From NCBI GenBank assembly GCA_028274885.1, contig JAQCMX010000058.1, positions 1 through 6,414 of the forward strand: 6,414 bases of DNA, written 5' to 3'. This stretch comes from Haloarculaceae archaeon. Lineage in GTDB: Archaea > Halobacteriota > Halobacteria > Halobacteriales > Haloarculaceae. Under the pieces are notes generated by a model. It saw only the letters and a list, made by a program, of their open reading frames with translations. It searched no databases and was not told the DNA's origin. The translations under genes and the position numbers were made by a program. Below, piece after piece: positions 4,067 to 6,414 of the stretch; the first letter of the stretch is position 1; the number at the start of each line of letters is the position of its first letter.

Positions 4067-6414
4067 GTGAACCTTCGCGGCGTCCTGGTCGAGGTCGGCG
4101 ACCCTCGGACAGTCGATACACAGCACGGTGAGTCGGAACTGCTGGAGGTAGCGGTTCGACCCGACGGGGGCCGCGCGGCGGCGACGACTGTGACCCTGTG
4201 GGGAAAGTGGACCGAGACAGCAGCATACGCAGAGCCCGGAATGGAACTCGCCGTCTACGGCGCGAAAGAAGAGGAGTTTCGTGGCGAACGGCAGTACACG
4301 ACCCAGGCGGAGACGATGGTGGTCGTCGAACCGGAGTTTCTCGTCGACGTGACCGACGTTCGTGCCTGGGTCCAGTGTCCCCGTATGTACTACCTGAACA
4401 AGCTTGGCGGGACACCACTTGCCGAACCCGTCGTCACGGGGACGATCGTCCACGAGGTGTTCGGGGACCTGCTTCGGGGAACCGACATCGAGACGGCGGT
4501 TCGACGCCGGGTTCGGGAGGCGGGGCTCGATCTCGGTCTTCTCGGTGCCGACAGCGAGGCGATTGGCGAGACGGTCCAGCAACACGCGGGCGCCATCGAG
4601 GCATGGCTCCAGCAGGGGACGCTCACCGAACGTGACGAATGGCGCTCCGAGCAGACGCTCATAAGCGAGCAATACGGCCTCAAGGGACGCGCAGACGCGG
4701 TCCGGCGTGGGGCACCGGTCGAATTGAAAACGGGTAAAAACACCGACAGTGAGCCCCGGTTCCAGGACAAGGTCCAGACGGCCTGTTATGCGCTCGTTCT
4801 CGGCGAACACGGGAACGGAGCGACGACCGACGCCGCACCGGACACCGGAACCTTGCTCTACACAAAAAACGCCGCCGTCGAGCGGACAGAGGAGTCGGGT
4901 GACCTCTCGCCGGCCAAGGACTTCTCGATCGGGGCCGGGCTGTTGAAGTACGTCCTCCGGGCCCGCAACGAGCTCGCAGCGATGGAACACGACGTGAGTG
5001 TCCCCACCGGCTACGAGGCCAACGCGAAGTGTGAGTACTGCTTCGAGCAGGATACCTGCATGGCGGTGTCGGGGCGGTTAGACCAGGAGTCCAAGGCCGG
5101 ACAGGTCGGAACACCGGTCCCAGAGGGGGAACGCGAGTTCTTCGAGCGGTTCTACACAGCCATCGAGGAGGAGCGCCGCGAGATCCACCACGAGTACGTC
5201 AAGCTCTGGAAGCAGACACCGACACAGCGGGCGAACGACGACCGTGCGCTGATCGGGCTCGAACCGGCCGGACGTCAACGCCTCGCAGACGGCCGCTGGG
5301 AACTGCGGGCACAAACGGCGGGGGCTGTCTCCAAGATACGGACAGGCGACCGCGTGCTCGCAAGCGATGGCGATCCGGTCGGCGGGCGAAGTGAACTGGC
5401 ACGCGTCGAGCGTCTCGCGGGCCACGACAGCGGCGAGGTCGTCGTCACAGCCGACGAACCCGTCGAGTTGCGCCGGCTCGACGTGTACCCCTCCGAACTG
5501 ACGACGGATCGGCTCCTGACCGCACTACACGATGCACTGTTGCAACGCTCCCGGGAGTGGAAGAATCCGCTTTTTGGCCGCCGTGACCCCGAGTTCTCGA
5601 CTGTCGACGGGACCTTCGTAGACAACGACCAGGCACAGGACGAGGCGGTACGGACGGGGCTCGCTGCCCGGGATTTTGCACTCGTTCACGGCCCACCAGG
5701 GACTGGCAAGACCTACACCCTCTCCCGGCTGGTCTGTGAGCTGGTCTCGCGGGGAAATCGGGTGCTCGTCTCCGCGTTTACCAACCGTGCTGTTGACAAC
5801 GCGCTCGAAGCCCTGGAAAAACAGGGGCTGACGGAGATGGTTCGAATGGGGACCGAAAGCGGTGTCCGCCCGGACATGCAGGAGTACCGCCTCGAGCGGT
5901 CGGGGGATCCAGCCGTCGTCGCCGGTCGACTGCAGGACGCGCCGGTCGTCGCCGCGACGACAGCCACCTGTGGCTCCCGGGCGCTGCGAACACAGGAGTT
6001 CGACGTGGCGATCGTCGACGAGGCCGGGCAGTTGACCGAACCGGGTACGCTCGCCGCGGTCGCGCTGGCCGACCGGTTCGTCCTGGTCGGCGACCACCAG
6101 CAACTCCCGCCGGTCGTCCAGGCCGAAAATGACCTGCAGACGTCGCTTTTCGAGCGACTCATCGAGACCAATCCCGAGGCCAGCGTCATGCTTGACAGCC
6201 AGTACCGGATGGCCCAGCGCATTCAGGCGTTTCCCTCTCGGGCGTTCTACGACAGCGCGTTGCGTCCGGCAACAGCCGCGGTTGCGAGCCAGCGAATCGA
6301 CGACCTGTCGGGTGTCTCGCTGTCAGATCTCCCCAAACGCCTCCACGATCCCGTCACGTTCGTCGACCCTGGCGGGCGGGCCGAGGGGAACACGAACCCG
6401 ACGGAGGCAGCGAC
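4067..6414 (+). CDS. dna2: Dna2-like Fe-S nuclease / SF1B helicase (partial, C-terminus off window)
   Basis: The first 782 residues of a nuclease-helicase related to Dna2, which in the family cleaves and unwinds DNA flaps and resected ends in replication and repair. Residues 1 to about 90 are beta-rich (VTLWGKW, GMELAVYG) and look like an OB fold. The Cas4/RecB-type nuclease follows: H129, D210, E219-x-K221 and QTACY (237-241). Its Fe-S cysteines are C104 and C322-x2-C325-x5-C331. After a helical and beta-barrel-like connector come the helicase motifs: Q-type motif near Q524, Walker A GPPGTGKT at 542-549, Ia TNRAVDN at 572-578, Walker B DEAGQ at 651-655, III GDHQQLPPV from 675, and IV LDSQYRM at 709-715. 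All key residues visible are intact; motifs V and VI lie beyond the edge. GTG 4067 (MNLRGVLVEV) begins the OB-like domain and has a TATA-like patch upstream. Upstream in-frame alternatives exist but lack support. Confidence 0.94.
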   Translation, partial: MNLRGVLVEVGDPRTVDTQHGESELLEVAVRPDGGRAAATTVTLWGKWTETAAYAEPGMELAVYGAKEEEFRGERQYTTQAETMVVVEPEFLVDVTDVRAWVQCPRMYYLNKLGGTPLAEPVVTGTIVHEVFGDLLRGTDIETAVRRRVREAGLDLGLLGADSEAIGETVQQHAGAIEAWLQQGTLTERDEWRSEQTLISEQYGLKGRADAVRRGAPVELKTGKNTDSEPRFQDKVQTACYALVLGEHGNGATTDAAPDTGTLLYTKNAAVERTEESGDLSPAKDFSIGAGLLKYVLRARNELAAMEHDVSVPTGYEANAKCEYCFEQDTCMAVSGRLDQESKAGQVGTPVPEGEREFFERFYTAIEEERREIHHEYVKLWKQTPTQRANDDRALIGLEPAGRQRLADGRWELRAQTAGAVSKIRTGDRVLASDGDPVGGRSELARVERLAGHDSGEVVVTADEPVELRRLDVYPSELTTDRLLTALHDALLQRSREWKNPLFGRRDPEFSTVDGTFVDNDQAQDEAVRTGLAARDFALVHGPPGTGKTYTLSRLVCELVSRGNRVLVSAFTNRAVDNALEALEKQGLTEMVRMGTESGVRPDMQEYRLERSGDPAVVAGRLQDAPVVAATTATCGSRALRTQEFDVAIVDEAGQLTEPGTLAAVALADRFVLVGDHQQLPPVVQAENDLQTSLFERLIETNPEASVMLDSQYRMAQRIQAFPSRAFYDSALRPATAAVASQRIDDLSGVSLSDLPKRLHDPVTFVDPGGRAEGNTNPTEAA

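Noticed and set aside
3977..4990. Minus-strand 337-codon frame over the dna2 start
   Set aside because: It lies opposite the clear OB-like and nuclease coding sequence, has no domain, and its composition is that of a shadow frame.
4376..5061. Cas4-type nuclease signature that could suggest a CRISPR locus
   Set aside because: The nuclease is fused to an SF1B helicase, which is the Dna2 arrangement. No repeat-spacer array or other cas gene is present.
5525..6103. Minus-strand 192-codon frame inside the helicase part of dna2
   Set aside because: It lies opposite the Walker A and Walker B coding region and shows no motif, so it is a shadow of dna2.
1..6414. tRNA or rRNA genes, insertion sequences, transposases and attachment sites
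   Set aside because: No cloverleaf-like segment, transposase motif, terminal inverted repeat or integration duplication was seen on either strand.

Overview
This window is chromosomal DNA from a halophilic archaeon (class Halobacteria). The evidence is high GC with G/C-rich third codon positions, acidic proteins rich in Asp and Glu, AT-rich TATA-like boxes about 25-32 nt before start codons with almost no ribosome binding sites (leaderless style), an archaeal-type stand-alone Elp3, and a Dna2-type nuclease-helicase. I would not name the genus from sequence alone.

Layout. (1) 1-775, minus strand: a partial gene for an unusual protein with an N-terminal heptad coiled coil, an internal twin-arginine-like segment, and a beta-rich, repetitive, tail-fibre-like C-terminal part that runs off the left edge. 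(2) 799-1380, minus: a metallo-beta-lactamase-fold hydrolase, 23 bp upstream of gene 1 on the same strand. (3) 1381-1576: a divergent promoter region with two candidate TATA boxes and paired palindromes sharing the core GTCCCGAC. (4) 1577-3247, plus: Elp3, the radical-SAM/acetyltransferase that modifies tRNA wobble uridine, complete. (5) 3248-3346: a short convergent gap with no convincing terminator. (6) 3347-3898, minus: an acidic 183-residue protein of unknown function. (7) 3899-4066: a second divergent promoter region. (8) 4067-6414, plus: a Dna2-like protein with an OB-like N-terminus, a Cas4/RecB-type Fe-S nuclease and an SF1B helicase, cut by the right edge after motif IV.

Functionally this is mostly core information processing (tRNA modification and DNA replication/repair) beside a metabolic hydrolase and a probable exported or envelope-associated fibre-like protein. 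Neighbouring genes alternate strand, so apart from the two leftmost genes I see no operon. There is no RNA gene, CRISPR array, insertion sequence or transposase. The least ordinary part is the left 775 bases, where a very recent-looking 42-bp tandem duplication extends a coiled coil lying in front of an internal Tat-like segment.
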